From Gymnogyps californianus (lineage: Eukaryota; Chordata; Aves; Accipitriformes; Cathartidae), in NCBI RefSeq assembly GCF_018139145.2, contig NC_059476.1, positions 12,889,001-12,953,000 on the forward strand: a stretch of 64,000 nucleotides of DNA, read 5' to 3'. Every line of letters begins with the position of its first letter. Positions within the stretch are counted from its first letter, which is position 1. Shown here piece after piece: positions 1 through 10,325 of the stretch. Position numbers and translations under genes: made by a program. The notes below the pieces were generated by a model. That model was not told the origin of the DNA. It searched no databases and worked only from the letters and a program-made list of their open reading frames with translations.

Positions 1-698
1 CCATTTCAGTTATCCTATGCTGGAAATTAGTATGCTCCTAAGGCTGTGGCTTGAGACAGAAAAATCCGTGGTGCTGGACAAGAAGTCAGGACAGAATAGC
101 ATCCTGAAGGCTTTCATTGGGTTGTGGGAGTGGCGAGGGGGGAAACCTTCCTTTTTTTTTCCTGGGACTTCAGTAGTCAAAAAGAGATGTCTGATCACTG
201 CACTAACAGTCTACAGAAGAAACTGATTCTCAAGCTGATTCAGAAAGCTTCTGTAAGTGGTTTGCAGTCAGGTATTAAAATTTTTTTGTCAAATGTACCA
301 TTTGCAGCACTTTCAAATGATTTCAACAAAATGTTGAGTAAGGAACAGTCTGTACACAAGCAATGCTGAGAGCTGATGGTGTGCAAGTCAGGAAAGTGGA
401 CTATTGACTAAATGTTTTTTAGTTCTGTGGCTTATCCCAGGACAGCTGCAGTCTTGACTGAAACAGATGCAAACATACATGCAAAGCATGGACGTCTGAA
501 AACATTAAAGCAGAGGTACTGTTTTTGCCTTCATAAGCAAAGGCCTGTTGAGATTTTGAAATCAGCACTTGAATCCTGTAGGGCCAATCTTTCTGGCACA
601 GTTTTAGGTCAGTTTAGAGGTAACACTGTAAAAATCAGAGCCCAAGAAGTTATAATGAACACCTTTAAAAATTTGATTGTAATCTTCCATTTGAAAAC
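1..698. other. Intron 1 sequence, nothing recognised
   Basis: This is ordinary intronic sequence before the LTR. Short open frames overlap on both strands, but none has a recognisable protein or coding-like composition. A run of nine T at about 152-160 is the only low-complexity feature. Confidence 0.5.
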
Positions 699-1849
699 TG
701 TATTGGGTTTGCATGGCAAGGTTTTGGTAGCAGGGGGGCTACAGGGGTGGCTTCTGTGAGAAGCTGCTAGAAGCTTCTCCCATGTCCGATAGAGCCAATG
801 CCAGCTGGCTCCAAGATGGACTTGTTGCCGGCCAAGGCCGAGCCTGTCAGTGACGGTGGTAGTGCCTCTGTGATAACATATTTAAGAAAGGGAAAAGAAG
901 TTACAGGGGACTAGCAGTTGCAGCCAGAGAGGGGAGTGAGAAGATGTGAGAGGAACAACTCCGCAGACACCAAGGTCAGTGAAGAAGGAGGAGGAGGAGG
1001 TGCTCCAGGCGCCGGAGCAGAGATTCCCCTGCAGCCCGTGGTGAAGACCATGGTGAGGCAGGCTGTCCCCCTGCAGCCCATGGAGGTCCACAGTGGAGCA
1101 GATATCCACCTGCAGCCCATGGAGGACCCCATGCCAGAGCAGGTGGATATGCCTGAAGGAGGCTGTGGCCCTGTGGGAAGCCTGCACTGGAGCAGGCTCC
1201 TGGCAGGACCTGTGGGCCCATGGAGAGAGAGGAGCCCAGGCTGGAGCAGGTTTGCTGGCAGGGCTTGTGACCCGTGGGGGACCCATGCTGGAGCAGTCTG
1301 TTCCTGAAGGACTGCACCCTGTGGAAGGGACCCATGCTTGGAGTAGTTTGTGAAGAACTGCGGCCCATGGGAAGGACTCACATTGGAGAAGTTCGTGGAG
1401 GACTGTCTCCCATGGGAGGGACCCCACGTTGGAGCAGGGGAAGAGTGTGAGTCCTCCTCCCCCTGAGGAGGAAGGAGTGGCAGAAACAACATGTGATGAA
1501 CTGACCGCAACCCCCATTCCCCGTCCCCCTGTGCCGCTGTAGAGAATGAGGTAGAGAATTCGGGAGTAAAGTTGAGCCCAGGAAGAAGGGAGGGGTGGGG
1601 GGAAGATGTTTTTAAGATTTGGTTTTATTTCTCATTACTCTTCTCTGATTTGATTGGTAATAAATTAATTTTTTTTCCCCAAGTTGAGTCTGTTTTGCCC
1701 GTGATGGTAATTGCTGAGTGATCTCTCCCTGTCCTTATCTCGACCCACGAGCCTTTCGTTTTATTTTCTCTCCCCTGTCCAGCTGAGGAAGGGAGTGATA
1801 GAGCGGCTTTGGTGGGCACCTGGCATCCAGCCAGGGTCAACCCACCACA
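699..1849 (+). mobile_element. Solo LTR, ERVL-like avian endogenous retrovirus
   Basis: The block runs from TGTATTGGGTTTGCATGG to GGGTCAACCCACCACA, so it has the TG...CA ends of an LTR, and is about 1,150 bp long. The sequence matches my memory of an abundant ERVL-type LTR of songbirds and other Neoaves. That family ends in a segment about a gene body with GAGCGGCTTTGGTGGGCACC just before the terminus. A TATA-like ATATTTAAG lies near 878, an AATAAA poly(A) signal at 1659-1664, and a GT-rich tract follows. No internal retroviral genes flank it, so it is a recombined solo LTR in the same orientation as the host gene. The flanking five bases are AAAAC before and AAAAA after, a one-mismatch target duplication. 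The 115-aa frame overlapping its 5' edge is not a gene. Confidence 0.82.
1000..1440 (+). repeat. Imperfect internal repeats within the LTR
   Basis: Within the LTR, phrases such as CTGCAGCCCATGGAGG, GGACCCATGCTGGAGCAG and CCTGTGGGCCCATGGAG recur every 35-60 bases with changes. This gives a minisatellite-like body and explains the long open frames on both strands here. Those frames (for example 882-1517 on the minus strand) are compositional and should not be read as proteins. Confidence 0.65.
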
Positions 1850-3127
1850 AAAAATCTCTATCGCCATGGAGCTGTAAAAGTTGTTTGAATTTAGTACCCT
1901 GTTGTGCTGTGTAAAGTGGAAAGCAGTTGCAGAGAGGACCTGGGGGTGGTGGTGAGAATACAGCTGATAGTGTATCCAAGATGAGCGCTGTTTGTATAAA
2001 TGAGATTGAGCTGGATTATCACAGACCACATTGCATGTGGGTCTCTAATAATGGTGATCAAACCTTGAACACAATGATTGTTCCAGTCCATGTTCTTGTT
2101 TAGTCTAGCTTGTATAAGTATGGACATGTTTTAACATAGTGCTCACATAGCGTTCCCAGGAGTAAATTTGCCATTGTCAGTGAGTAGTGCGAAGTGTTAC
2201 AAATCCCTGACTTAGTGTGCTTATTAGCTGGCTCAGGTAGTGGTTTCTGTGTAGCTGTGGCAGAAGACAGCTCAGTGTGAGGTGGTTTGCTTTCTGGACA
2301 CACATTAGCAGCAGATCAGTTACACAGCCACAGAGAGTAGCCTGTAGCTTCCTTCCCAATGTGTTATGAGCCTGATCAGCAGCAGTGTGCAGACTTTTGT
2401 TCGCTACCTTCCTGGCCAGCTAGTTCAGCACTGTTTGAGGAGACTTAATATTTTTTGTGAGGGGAGAAAAGTCAGGTTAAAGGTAATCCTTGCATTACAT
2501 TTGGAACTAGCGCTGCAGTAAAGGACGAACTTTGGCCGATACCCTGTGGAAGCCTTGCTAGATGCATTTGTAGAGCAGTTGAAAAACAAGGTCAAGACAA
2601 AGATTTAAGCCAGTATTAAACCTGGGTCAGAAGTGCAAGGAAGGGTGCGGTGAGACAGCGTGGACCAGTTGAACATGAGCCAAAGTAGGTCTGGGCAAAA
2701 TTTAGCCATGCTTACCCTAGAATTTCTCCCAAGATAGCAAAGAGCCTCCTAGTCCTAAACTGGCAAATTCACAGAGCCGTCTCTTCTGTCCAGCCACTGA
2801 TTTCCATCTTGAAACCTACAGATAGGCCTTCACATCCCAAGTCTTAAAAAGCAATCACAGGTCAGGAGTGATGAACAAAGTGCGTTTTCCTTGAAAATGC
2901 TGTTTTGGTTTGAAGAAAAACGTAATGGTGTCCAAGATGCAAATACCCTGTCCTTCCTAGAATAGCCACTGGGAGCTGGTTTCCTTTGGGAGACAGGTGA
3001 GCCAGGTTTAAGTACCTCTTTTGTCAGTCTGTCTTTTCCCAGGTGAGTGTGCTAACCCATCAAGCCTTCTGTCTCTTTCTTGCCTGCTGGGGCTTTTCCA
3101 CTTTGTGTAACTCAAAACATTTTTAGT
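1850..3127. other. Intron 1 sequence, nothing recognised
   Basis: Unique intronic sequence follows the LTR. I see no gene or clear repeat. At about 3000-3060 the phrase CCCAGGTGAGTGTGCTAACCC resembles the antisense of the tRNA-like fragment that follows, so an inverted arm of the same repeat is possible. Confidence 0.4.
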
Positions 3128-3190
3128 GCTATACCTCATGGTTAGTGCACTTACTGGGGATGTGGTAAACCCAGGATCAAATATCTTTTG
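3128..3190 (+). repeat. tRNA-like SINE fragment
   Basis: CTCATGGTTAGTGCACTTACTGGGG followed by AAACCCAGGATCAAATAT looks like a degraded tRNA-derived head with A-box-like GGTTAGTGCAC and a B-box-like AGGATCAAAT. This kind of sequence is common in old amniote SINEs such as MIR and its relatives. It is short and diverged, and it cannot fold as a working tRNA. Confidence 0.45.
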
Positions 3191-4224
3191 CTCTGAGCTA
3201 TCAATGCAGAAGTGATGAATTTTTGTCTCTCCTGCTGTGACAGAATAACCCATTTCAACTGCTGATCCTAATGAAGAACAGACTTTCTGAAGCCTTGCAT
3301 TTCTACGTGATAGGAAGGGTTATCTGTATTCACAGCAGAGCTGGCATAAGACTGGGTTTTCAGCTCCTTTTCATTGTATCTGTAGTTTGCTTGTTCTTTT
3401 CTTCTTGCTCTTGTTAGCTTGCATTGATTGGTAAGTGGTAAAGAAGGAAGAAAAACACACAGTCCCAGAAAGCAAAGACAAAGAAAGAAATAAAAAAAAA
3501 AGCGAGACAATATTTTTCATTTCATTACCGTGCTTCTTCACAGCTCCTATTTTGACATTTAGAACAACATAATATGCATGTCTGTTCATTAGGTTCCTCA
3601 GTACTACATAGTGACAGCCACAGAGAAGAAAAAAGAAAAAAAGAAACAATCTTAAACATGAACTAACCTTTGCAGGCTAAATAACAAAGAAATGAGAACA
3701 GCAAAGGAGAAATTATTTCTGAAAAAGTAAATATAACCAAAATCATGGCCTTGCATAGGTTATTGAAATATCATTACAAAGGGGAAAAGAGAATACTGAA
3801 CTCTAGGGCAGAGACAACTAATTTTCTACCCAATGACTTGTTTGTTTTGCACATATATGTTTGAGCAGATCTATTGCTAGTATTTGAACCACAGTAAATG
3901 ACACAAGGAGACTGCTGAAACTAGAGACAGGTTTAAAGATATACAGGAGCTGATACAGGTCCACAAAAATGAGAAAGCTTCCTATAGGAAACCCCTTAAG
4001 TGTTTTGGAAATAGGATATCTGCTCCAAGTGGAGATAGCTAAGCTATTACCCAACAAACTGGTGCATATATATGCTGCAGTGTGGTGTCAAATACAAATA
4101 TTAGCTTGGAAATGTTAAATGCTAAGATTTTATCCTAAATTTACTAAGAAACCAGGATATAGCAATATTATTTAGGGTTCTAGACATAGCTAGTCTGCAA
4201 CTAACATGCATATTTAATGGGTCC
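3191..4224. other. Intron 1 sequence, nothing recognised
   Basis: AT-rich unique sequence with an A-rich run near 3491-3502. The open frames on the minus strand are low-complexity (poly-Phe from A/G-rich DNA) and are not credible genes. Confidence 0.45.
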
Positions 4225-5364
4225 AGGGATGCTTCTGCAGAAGGATTGTTAGAGCTATATCGACATCCTTGTCTCTAAATTGGAGAGACATGGATTTGAT
4301 GGATGGACCGCTTGGTGGATAAGGAATTGGCTGGATGGTTGCACTCAAAGAGTTGCGGTCAATAGCTCGATGTTCAGGTGGAGACCACTGACGAGTGGCG
4401 TTCCTCAGGGGTCGGTATTGGGACTGGTGCTGTTTAACGTCTTTGTTGGTGACACGGACAGTGGGATTGAGTGTCCATGTGGACTCTCAAGCTGTGTGGT
4501 GTGGTCAACACACTGGAGGGAAGGGATGCCATCCAGAGGGACCTTGACAGGCTTGAGAGGTGGGCCCAGGGGAACCTCATGAAGTTCAACAAGGCCAAGT
4601 GCAAGGTCCTGCACATGGGTTGGGGCAATCCCAAGCACAAATACAGGCTGGGCGATGAGTGGATTGAGAGCAGCCCTGTGGAGAAGGACTTGGGGGTGTT
4701 GGTTAATGAGAACCTCAACATGACCAGGCAATGTGTGTTTGCAGCCCAGAAAACCAATCGTATCCTGGGCCGCATCAAAAGAAGTGTGACCAGCAGGTCG
4801 AGGGAGGTGATTCTCCCCCTCTACTCCACTCTTGTGAGACCCCACCTGGAGTACTGCGTTCAGCTCTGGGGCCCCCAACATAAGAAGGACATGGACCTGT
4901 CAGAGCAAGTCCAGAGGAGGGCCACAAAGATGATCAGAGGGCTGGAGCACCTCTCCTATGAGACAGGCTGAGAGAGTTAGGGTTTCTAGCCTGGAGAAGA
5001 GAAGGCTCTGGGGAGACCGTATAGCAGCCTTCTAGTACCTAAAGGGGGCCTACAAGAAAGCTGGAGAGGGACTTTTTACAAGGGCATGTAGTGATAGAAC
5101 AAGGGGTAATGGCTTTAAACTGAAAGAGGGTAGATTTAGATTAGATGTAAGGAAGAAATTCTTTACTGTGAGGGTGGTGATGCACTGGAACTCTGGTTGC
5201 CCAGAGAGGTTGTGGATGCCCCCTCCCTGGAAGTGTTCAAGGCCAGGTTGGATGGGGCTTTGAGCAACCAGGTCTAGTGGAAGGTGTCCCTGCCCATGGC
5301 AGGGGGGTTGGAACTAGATGATCTTGAAGGTCCCTTCCAGCTCAAACCATTCTATGATTCTATA
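4225..5364 (+). mobile_element. CR1 LINE, 5'-truncated, 3' end complete
   Basis: This is a sense-strand CR1 retrotransposon copy. It covers the last part of the ORF2 reverse transcriptase and the full 3' UTR, ending in the diagnostic ATTCTATGATTCTAT octamer repeat after GGAACTAGATGATCTTGAAGG. The first frame (4280 to about 4470) carries the RT motif VPQGSVLG near 4400-4423. A second frame (4471-4971) carries the downstream thumb region, with [15 protein letters not shown] and [13 protein letters not shown]. The frames differ, and the FADD catalytic motif expected between them near 4470-4490 is missing. A further base loss gives a stop at 4969-4971 after YETG, although CR1-like coding sequence continues. 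It is a dead, 5'-truncated copy, as most CR1 insertions are. The upstream edge is approximate. Confidence 0.95.
4471..4971 (+). pseudogene. CR1 ORF2 reverse transcriptase, 3' part, broken
   Basis: The 166-codon frame matches the C-terminal region of CR1 ORF2p. It reads through the segments [35 protein letters not shown] and [13 protein letters not shown], which are well conserved among CR1 families. The first 63 or so codons of the remnant are in another frame upstream at 4280. It lacks the endonuclease, most of the palm and the catalytic Asp-Asp, so it cannot move itself. It is a remnant inside the intron, not a gene of the host. Confidence 0.85.
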
Positions 5365-5789
5365 TCAAAAAGAAGTATGATGGAATGCAGCTGAGTGCCC
5401 GTCCCCCATCCCCCCCATCAATTCCAAGAGAACTACAGCACTCCAAGATTGTGTGGGTTTTACTGAAATTTCTGGGGGAAGAAAAAAGAACAAAAGAGAC
5501 ATTTCAGCTCTCTGAAAGTGAAATATTTTGATTTCTCACATTGGCACTTTTAATTTTTTGTCGTTTCATATTCTTTTTGGGATGTCAGTTACAATTTTTT
5601 TCCTCAAGTGAGGAGATTAAAATTCTCAATGGAGTTTTCTTTCATGGAAGTTTTGAGATTTGTGAATTTTTCTCAGTTGGAAAAAAGTAAAAATCTGAGT
5701 AATTTGTGAAAAATAATTCTCAGTCTCTTTAGCACCAGTAATTACACACTGCTAATCTTAGTATTCCATAAAATTAGCCTGATTCTAAT
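5365..5789. other. Intron 1 sequence, nothing recognised
   Basis: A short C-rich run (about 5399-5420) is followed by AT-rich unique sequence with many TTTT and AAAA runs. No gene or repeat family is recognised. Confidence 0.45.
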
Positions 5790-5905
5790 TCTTGGATTTT
5801 ACAGATGGGGAAAGTGTTTCTTGATTCTTATATGATCTTCCCCAAGTTTACATCAGCCAGTGGCAAAGAATGGGGGGAAAACCCCACTGTTTTTCCTATT
5901 TACTG
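5790..5905 (-). repeat. MIR-like SINE fragment, antisense
   Basis: ATTTTACAGATGGGGAAAG followed by CTTCCCCAAGTTTACATCAGCCAGTGGCAAAGAATGGGG matches the antisense of the MIR core. That core has a cue reading 'fraction of cells with TTTACAGATGGGGAAA' and then the 'caaggtcacac' type block. The copy is diverged, as expected for an ancient amniote element. Confidence 0.55.
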
Positions 5906-6429
5906 TTCCCAATTTCTATGTCTGCTATCTCCAGGTCTGCTTCTAAAACTACCAGATGTCAAAATAATTCATTAGGGGAAATATTCATTAGTCATTTACA
6001 TCTCTGGTTCCTCTGGCAAGCAGAGGAGAGGGCCAAGAGAAGACAACAAGGCTTGGAAAAAGATATAAGCAACTGTCCAGCTGCTTTGCAGATCCAGGGG
6101 AGGCTCGAAGCCGAGGGTATGTGCAATTCCCACACCATAATGAAGATCTCCAAGCAGGTCTCCACACAGGCTGGCACTGAACCTCATTGAGTGCACTGCT
6201 ACCTTCATCGGGAGAGTTGTTATTTAGAAAGGCTTTATGTGCACACCCCTTCCTCTTCCTTTTTCTCCCCCCTTAATTTTTATTTATTTGTTAAGTAGGG
6301 GATTTATAGACCCATTCAGAGGGTGCTGTGAGGGATGGCAGTGACATGGTTCTGTATCTGCAGCAGACAGCTGCTCTGCTGTCACTAATAAGCATTCCTG
6401 GGAGAGTGGAGATTGAAATTTAGCACTTA
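5906..6429. other. Intron 1 sequence, nothing recognised
   Basis: Unique sequence of mixed composition. A T/C-rich tract at about 6245-6290 ends in TTTTTATTTATTTG. No protein-like frame is convincing. Confidence 0.4.
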
Positions 6430-7290
6430 TAAAGCCCCAATTGGCGCAAGCCTTCGTGAAGCATATGTGCCTGCTGCAGCTCTGCCATCTGATGCCTTGG
6501 CAGGTGGCTGGCGCTTCGCATGTTGGCCGCCTCTTCAAAGAGGGACCCTCCAAGCTGGAGGGAAGCACCTCCTGGACAGCAGTGGGGTTGTGCGTTTTGG
6601 AGAGCAGAGCAATCAGGGCGCCCTGGGGAGCAGAGGAGGGATCATGGCGGTTGTGTGAACCACCCCCACGTAGCGGGGGATGCATGTTGTCCTCTGGGCC
6701 CTGGGCCAAGGCAGGAGTCACCATGGGGCTATTTTACAGGCAAGTGACACTCGGAGGATTGGGGTCACTGTGAATTGATCTCCAGTTGCCACAGGGTGGG
6801 TGTTGTTGGGGGACATGGTGGAGACTGGGGTTGGTGGTCAGGGCACCTGGAGGGGCCTGGGGGTGGCTTGCCGCTGTGGGGCCGTGGGGCTGGGCTGGTG
6901 GGGGAAAATGTGAGGGAGCCACTGAGGAAATCGGGATCCGGGGACTGGGGGGATCACACAGGAGTTCAGGGCCGAGCTGGGCCTGGCGCTGGGGGGAGCC
7001 TTGGGGCAGGCCCCTGGTCTCTGCTCAGGGAGCCTCAGGGCTGCACTCTGCACCGCCACGACCAGGCCCCACGTGCAGCTCAGGGTGAGGGGCAATGCAG
7101 GCTGGCGGCTCCCCGCGGGGCAGCAGGGCAGGGCCTCGCAGCCAGGGCCTGTCCCACAGCCAGCCGGGGAGCAGGGCAGGCCGGGGGCAGCCCTGGGCAT
7201 CAGTCACCTCCCTCGGGACGCTCTTGCACAGTCTTCATTTCTCTGTGGAGCTGTTTGTGCGGTGTCATTGAGATACAATGCCCCCCGCCT
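6430..7290. other. GC-rich block with moderate CpG content
   Basis: The sequence switches from AT-rich intron to clearly GC-rich DNA, most strongly between about 6780 and 7240, and then back to AT-rich. CpG dinucleotides are more frequent than in the surroundings (for example GGCGGCTCCCCGCGGGG near 7102-7118) but do not make a dense classical island. Long open frames on both strands (up to 184 codons at 6775-7329) are best explained by few AT-rich stop codons; their translations are Gly/Ala/Pro/Arg-rich without a recognisable domain. It lies about 2 kb before exon 2. It could be an alternative promoter, a regulatory element or a local GC drift; the sequence alone does not decide. Confidence 0.6.
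6878..6904 (+). other. G-quadruplex motif
   Basis: Four G-tracts of 4, 4, 3 and 5 bases are separated by loops of 4, 2 and 5 bases (CCGT, CT, CTGGT). This meets the usual intramolecular G4 pattern. It is on the + strand, so it would be present in the pre-mRNA of the host gene. Further G-runs lie just upstream (6841-6864). Confidence 0.75.
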
Positions 7291-8490
7291 TGTCTTCTGC
7301 CTGATGGGGTTTGCATTTTAATAGCCTGAGTTTGCTGCCAGTTATTTATGGATAGCAGGATGAAGCTCTAATTTTGGACATAAAGCAGTAAGTGGGCGTA
7401 GTGGGAGGTGGGAAATTAAAATGGGAGCAGATAATAAGGGAGGCTGCTTTTCTTCTGAAGGATGTTTGGTGATGGTTGGCCCTGGTAAACCGCTGTTTTT
7501 TCAGGTGCCTCTCCTGTCTCCCCCATCAGCTGCACATGACTTGTGTTTGTGCCGATAGGAAATGCTTTGGGCAGCCTCTCTCTATGCTATGAGGGATTTA
7601 ACAGAGTTGTGCTGTAGAAACAGATGTCTGTCAGATGTGTATACTCTGTCCCCTATACCTTCCTCTATTGTGGTAACTATGCGCTCGCTTATGCCCTCAG
7701 CTCCCACATCGCCATGGTTTTTCTGCTCTGTCTCACATGCTGAGCATATTGGAAAGAGACAGTTCCTGGTGTGGCTGGTTTGGGGCTATTGGTGTGTAAG
7801 AGGTAGGATGGCTTTTGGCTTTGGAAATGGCAGTGGTGAGGTCTGTTCCTCTCCCCCAGTGCAAGCAGCCACGTGGCTATTTCTCTGCCATGCTGGTGCC
7901 AGCTTGCACAGGGCTTATAGGGAGTGAATTCCCTCCAGTCCTTTGCTTCTCTGCCAAATTGGTTGAAGTTGGCGATGTTATCAAGGGAGCAGGAGGAAGT
8001 GTATATGTGAGCCTCATTTCTTAAGAACCCAGGCTGAAAATAATAAGAGGTATATAGATCAGGGTTTTTGTCAGATAAGAAGCGTTGTGCCTCTTTAATT
8101 TACTGCGGTTTTAATGGGATAGAGAGGAGGATAAGATATACAGTGACCTGGCAGGGAGAAATGCAAAATAAATTAGTAGCAATAGTAATGGTCTGGTAGT
8201 TTATGTCCCAAATGTAGGTCTTGTTAAAGGAGCCCATCATCTTGAAAGTCAGAAATTATTTTTTTAAGACATTAACAAAAGAGCAGGCTGCAACGTTTTG
8301 CTGGAAATTCTTTTTGCTAAAATTGCTTTCCTCCCCCCGGTAAGATAATTTTATTCTAGATGTATCTGTTTTGGCAGGAGGGAAAAGCTGTTTATCAAAA
8401 GAGCTAATAAAACTCCTAAACCTGGAAACAGTTCCATTCTGGCTAAATCTAAAATTTTTCACTGAAGTCATATAAAGGTTGGTTATTAGA
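7291..8490. other. Intron 1 sequence, nothing recognised
   Basis: Unique intronic sequence with several GATA- and TAATTA-like motifs. The 121-codon frame at 7562-7927 has no recognisable features and I treat it as chance. Confidence 0.4.
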
Positions 8491-8760
8491 GACATTTGGA
8501 GGTCCCTAGTTCAATGTCTTACTCCAAACAGGGTTATCACCAGCTATAGATCAGGTCAGCCATGACTTTGTCTAGCCAGATCTTTAAAACCTCCAAGGAT
8601 GGAGGCTTTACGGATGTTCTGGGTAGCTTGTCCCAGTGTTGAGCTATTTGTTTTATGGAAATTTTTTCCTGATGTCTAGTCTGAGTCTCCCAGGCCAAAA
8701 CTGGTGATCATTTGCTTGTGTTACATCATCTGCTACAACCAAAAGAGTTTGACTGGAGGT
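8491..8760 (-). repeat. CR1 LINE 3' fragment, antisense, diverged
   Basis: The + strand reads GGTCCCTAGTTCAATGTC, then AAAACCTCCAAGGATGGAGGCTTTACG, AGCTTGTCCCAGTGTTGAGC and TTTTTTCCTGATGTCTAG. This is the typical order of the reverse complement of a CR1 3' end. The copy is much more diverged than the 4.2-5.4 kb element and lacks a clean octamer tail. It is opposite to the host gene. Confidence 0.8.
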
Positions 8761-9155
8761 AGGCCAGTGGGTTGTCTGTGTACCACAGATGTGAAAAAGA
8801 TCAGCAGTTTCAGTGCTTGTGAAACAAAGCAGAAAGTAATCACTATTTCTACTGCATACAGCAGATCTCATCTTGTCTCCTGAAACATTGTCTGGTATGT
8901 CAGCTCCTTCCTACTTACTGCACTCTGCCTCCTGGGGTTAAGGGAAGAACCTGTTGGTGATATCATACAGAGGAGCCGAGCAAGAAAAGGTCTGATTGGC
9001 TCAATATACATCTCTGCAAATACTTCCCGTGTCAGTTTGGGCAAATGCTTTTAACAGTTCATTCAATTATGTTAAGCACCCATTAAAGGAATCATAAGCC
9101 CTCCCTGGGGTCACTTCAGTTCTATGAGATTGTAGTTGTTTGAGACTAACCATGA
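8761..9155. other. Intron 1, last part before exon 2
   Basis: Unique sequence leading to the exon 2 acceptor. The 60 bases before the exon contain the likely branch-point motif. No repeat is recognised. Confidence 0.4.
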
Positions 9156-9174
9156 TTTCTTCTTTTGCCTTCAG
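9156..9174 (+). other. SORCS1: 3' splice acceptor of SORCS1 exon 2
   Basis: A T/C-rich run (TTTCTTCTTTTGCCTTCAG) ends in the AG used for the exon at 9175. A possible branch point is the TGAGACTAACC stretch around 9141-9151, whose CTAAC core is a close match to the vertebrate consensus. Confidence 0.8.
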
Positions 9175-9242
9175 GTGATTCTAATTCTGACAAAGCTGTA
9201 TGACTACAACCTGGGAAGCATCACAGAGAGTTCTCTTTGGAG
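9175..9242 (+). CDS. SORCS1: SORCS1 coding exon (probably exon 2), start of VPS10P domain
   Basis: This 68-bp internal exon encodes 22 whole codons, beginning VILILTKLYDYNLGS and ending TESSLW, plus the first two bases (AG) of an Arg codon. The acceptor is a good pyrimidine run ending TTTTGCCTTCAG at 9174, and the donor GTATGG starts at 9243. The residues form the first beta-strands of the ten-bladed VPS10P propeller, just after the propeptide, in the luminal part of the receptor. The reading enters in phase 0 and leaves in phase 2. The matching phase at 46325 confirms that the two exons are spliced together. It is far too short to stand out as an ORF and was found by protein similarity recalled from the SorCS family. 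No stop or frameshift is present, so the exon looks functional. Confidence 0.9.
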
Positions 9243-10204
9243 GTATGGAGATAAATTGAGTTAATAATTACCACCTTAAATAGGAAGAGCGTGATACAAT
9301 TCTTTTATTGAATTTATTGGATTTTTTTAAATGTGCTGGAAGGTTTGTAGCTAAACCCTCTCTCTCTCTCTTCTTTCATACTCAAGGACAAAGAAGCTAA
9401 AGTCTGATTGTCTTGTTTCAGCTAGATAATGTACTTCATGGATGTGCTATCATTTGATTTCCCCTTTCCCATCTTATTCAGAATCAAGTCAACCAATTGG
9501 TTTATTTTTAGGAGAACTCAACAGCCTTAAGTCCTTGTTTATAATGAAGGATCTCATGGCTGTCTACTGCCCAAATGATCCTCATGAAGTCAGTGCTCCT
9601 AAGACTGGGGGAATACCTGTGAGCGAGTATGCAGTGTCTGTTTATTCCGAACTGATAGTCTTAGTACCAGATAATTGATTTCCACTTGTGTGATGTTAAC
9701 TGCTAGACTGATTTATAGGGAATGCCTTGATACTTTAATGATTTCAAAGCATATCATGCACTCTGTGAACCAAAGGAAAGAGCTGGGCCATGGTCTATTT
9801 CTTAAGGCTGTTATTTGGATTCAATGAGAGCAGGTGGTGCCTGTTTTTATCTCTCTGAAAAATGGATCTAAGAGGTTTTTACTTCACATGCCCCTAGTAG
9901 TACTTTCATGAGCTGTAACGGATGAAAGGGAGATTTTTCTCGTGGTTGCATCTGTGAAACTTTGGTGGGAAGTCTAGGGGTTTTGTATGCAGGTCATTGA
10001 TGGAGGTGGACAGGCTACCATCTTGATACAAGAAAACTTTGGGTATTTGAAACTAAAACTTCTTGTTAGGATGAACTTGTTTTGATAAATTTGCTTAGGA
10101 AAGGTTTTTCGTTTCCAAGGAAGAATTTTGGGTCAGAAGTAGAACAAATAACTTTTCTGTTCAAGGAACTGAGCAGGGTTTTAAGAGAATGACAGAGGAG
10201 GGAT

Positions 10205-10258
10205 TTGACATGGAGTATATTCTGAACTCAGGCTAGTGCTCTACCCACTGGCCTGAAG
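10205..10258 (-). repeat. tRNA-like SINE fragment, antisense
   Basis: GGGATTTGACATGGAG followed by GGCTAGTGCTCTACCCACTGGCCTGA is the reverse complement of a degraded tRNA-like head similar to the one near 3128-3190. An A/C-rich tract (10262-10325) follows directly. Too diverged to name a family. Confidence 0.4.
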
Positions 10259-10261
10259 AAA

Positions 10262-10325
10262 TAAGAAAAAAAACCTCCAAGACAAAAAAAAAAAAACAAA
10301 CCCAAAACCTAAAGAAAAACAAAAC
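10262..10325. repeat. A-rich / A+C low-complexity tract
   Basis: Runs of A broken by C (AAACAAACCCAAAACC pattern). A similar tract lies at 15463-15525. Such A-rich tracts in bird introns are often decayed poly(A) tails, but no source element can be recognised here. Confidence 0.6.

Noticed and set aside
882..1517. 211-codon minus-strand frame and overlapping frames on both strands
   Set aside because: They lie wholly inside the repetitive GC-rich LTR body; the frames are open because of composition and repetition, with no domain.
6775..7329. 184-codon + strand frame
   Set aside because: It follows the GC-rich block, is Gly/Arg-rich, overlaps other long frames on both strands and has no recognisable motif.
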